Assembly (NCBI GenBank): GCA_021802595.1
Contig: JAJZRT010000270.1
Coordinates: 1 to 5,787 of the forward strand
From: Pseudomonadota bacterium
GTDB taxonomy: Bacteria; Pseudomonadota; Gammaproteobacteria; Burkholderiales; Thiobacillaceae
Reading direction: 5' to 3'
DNA: 5,787 nt
Position 1 is the first letter of the stretch, and every line of letters begins with the position of its first letter. This document shows, in pieces, positions 5,289 through 5,787 of the stretch. The position numbers and the translations under genes were made by a program. The notes beneath the pieces were generated by a model that saw only the letters and a program-made list of their open reading frames with translations, was not told where the DNA came from and searched no databases.

Positions 5289-5787
5289 TCAGGGTTCGGA
5301 CACAGGATTTTCAGTTTTGGCCTTCGCCTTGGGCAGTCGCTGAACATCGGGGGCCTGCCACGATCCGGTCACCATGTATTCCTGGCTGATGACTTCCTCG
5401 ATCGGGTCGCGCAACAGCTTCTGCGCCGCCAGCGCGCCCACCCCTGCCAGCGGCCCGCCGAGCAGGGCGCCGGCCACCGCCACGCCTTCGGACAGTTTCG
5501 GAATCACCTTCACCCGCAGCTGCACGGTTTCCTGATTGAGGTCGGCAAGGCCCGACATGTTGACCTTGGCCGCCGGCCCACGCATCCTGAAGTCGTCGCT
5601 GTAGACCACGCCGCGCGCAATCCGCAGCGTGGCGCCGATATCGTCGAAGGCATAGCCTTCATTGAAGATATCACGGAAATCGAAGTTCAACCGGCGCGGC
5701 AACGATTGCAGGCTCAGCACGCCGAGCAGCTTGCCGGCACCGGGATCGATCTTGAGGAACTGTCCGCCCCTGGCCTTGAAATCGAGC
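5289..5787 (-). CDS. yhdP: YhdP/AsmA-like envelope protein, C-terminal end (runs off right edge)
   Basis: The last 165 codons of a large protein whose start lies beyond the window. YhdP is an inner-membrane-anchored, periplasm-spanning AsmA-like protein that, with TamB and YdbH, moves phospholipids to the outer membrane in E. coli; family members exceed 1000 residues. Recognisable C-terminal features are LLGVLSLQSLPRRLNFDFRD, then GYAFDDI, the beta-rich segment with ATLRIARGVVYSDDFRM and GPAAKVNMSGLADL, a hydrophobic segment with GGPLAGVGALAAQKLL, and LRDPIEEVISQEYMVTGSW. The protein ends with a basic, proline-containing tail after the TGSW motif, and its stop is the TGA at 5291-5289. The next gene starts 15 bp downstream, indicating a shared transcript. 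A different AsmA-domain protein is an unlikely alternative, since the ordered motifs match the YhdP (DUF3971) group. Confidence 0.93.
   Translation of the reverse strand, partial: LDFKARGGQFLKIDPGAGKLLGVLSLQSLPRRLNFDFRDIFNEGYAFDDIGATLRIARGVVYSDDFRMRGPAAKVNMSGLADLNQETVQLRVKVIPKLSEGVAVAGALLGGPLAGVGALAAQKLLRDPIEEVISQEYMVTGSWQAPDVQRLPKAKAKTENPVSEP

Overview
The window looks like a GC-rich proteobacterial chromosome, most likely a betaproteobacterium. This rests on the gene block at its right end (yhdP, a Nit-type amidohydrolase, tldD), the style of the proteins and the REP-like palindromes. The genus cannot be told from this sequence. Every gene I can support lies on the minus strand, so transcription runs from right to left.

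Right part (5787 to 2842): a compact housekeeping run. It holds the C-terminal end of a YhdP/AsmA-like envelope protein, then a complete carbon-nitrogen hydrolase of the deaminated-glutathione amidase type, then a complete TldD metalloprotease subunit. The gaps are about 15 bp, which indicates one operon.

Middle part (2830 to 1095): a less conserved insert of small genes. Eleven bases after tldD comes a pair of short ORFs joined by an ATGA overlap. Both are broken. The first carries a 10-bp tandem duplication whose removal restores the frame exactly; the second has lost about one base. Next is a roughly 100-bp compound palindrome built from REP-like repeats. Then comes a lower-GC stretch (about 43-45% in two rows I counted, against about 73% in a row of tldD) with a 57-residue two-helix membrane protein and a 276-residue membrane-anchored, partly coiled-coil protein. 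I recognise neither.

Left part (1094 to 1): a 340-bp region without a credible gene, then the first 251 codons of nasA, the catalytic subunit of assimilatory nitrate reductase, which runs off the left edge. Just upstream of nasA is a strong sigma-54 (-24/-12) promoter match. Farther upstream are an IHF-like site and weak NtrC-like sites in the expected order, so nasA is probably nitrogen-regulated and transcribed separately.

The most interesting points are the doubly frameshifted gene pair with its potentially reversible 10-bp duplication, the unrecognised low-GC membrane-protein pair beside the REP element, and the inferred sigma-54/IHF/NtrC layout before nasA. I do not see a clear new defence or mobile system.
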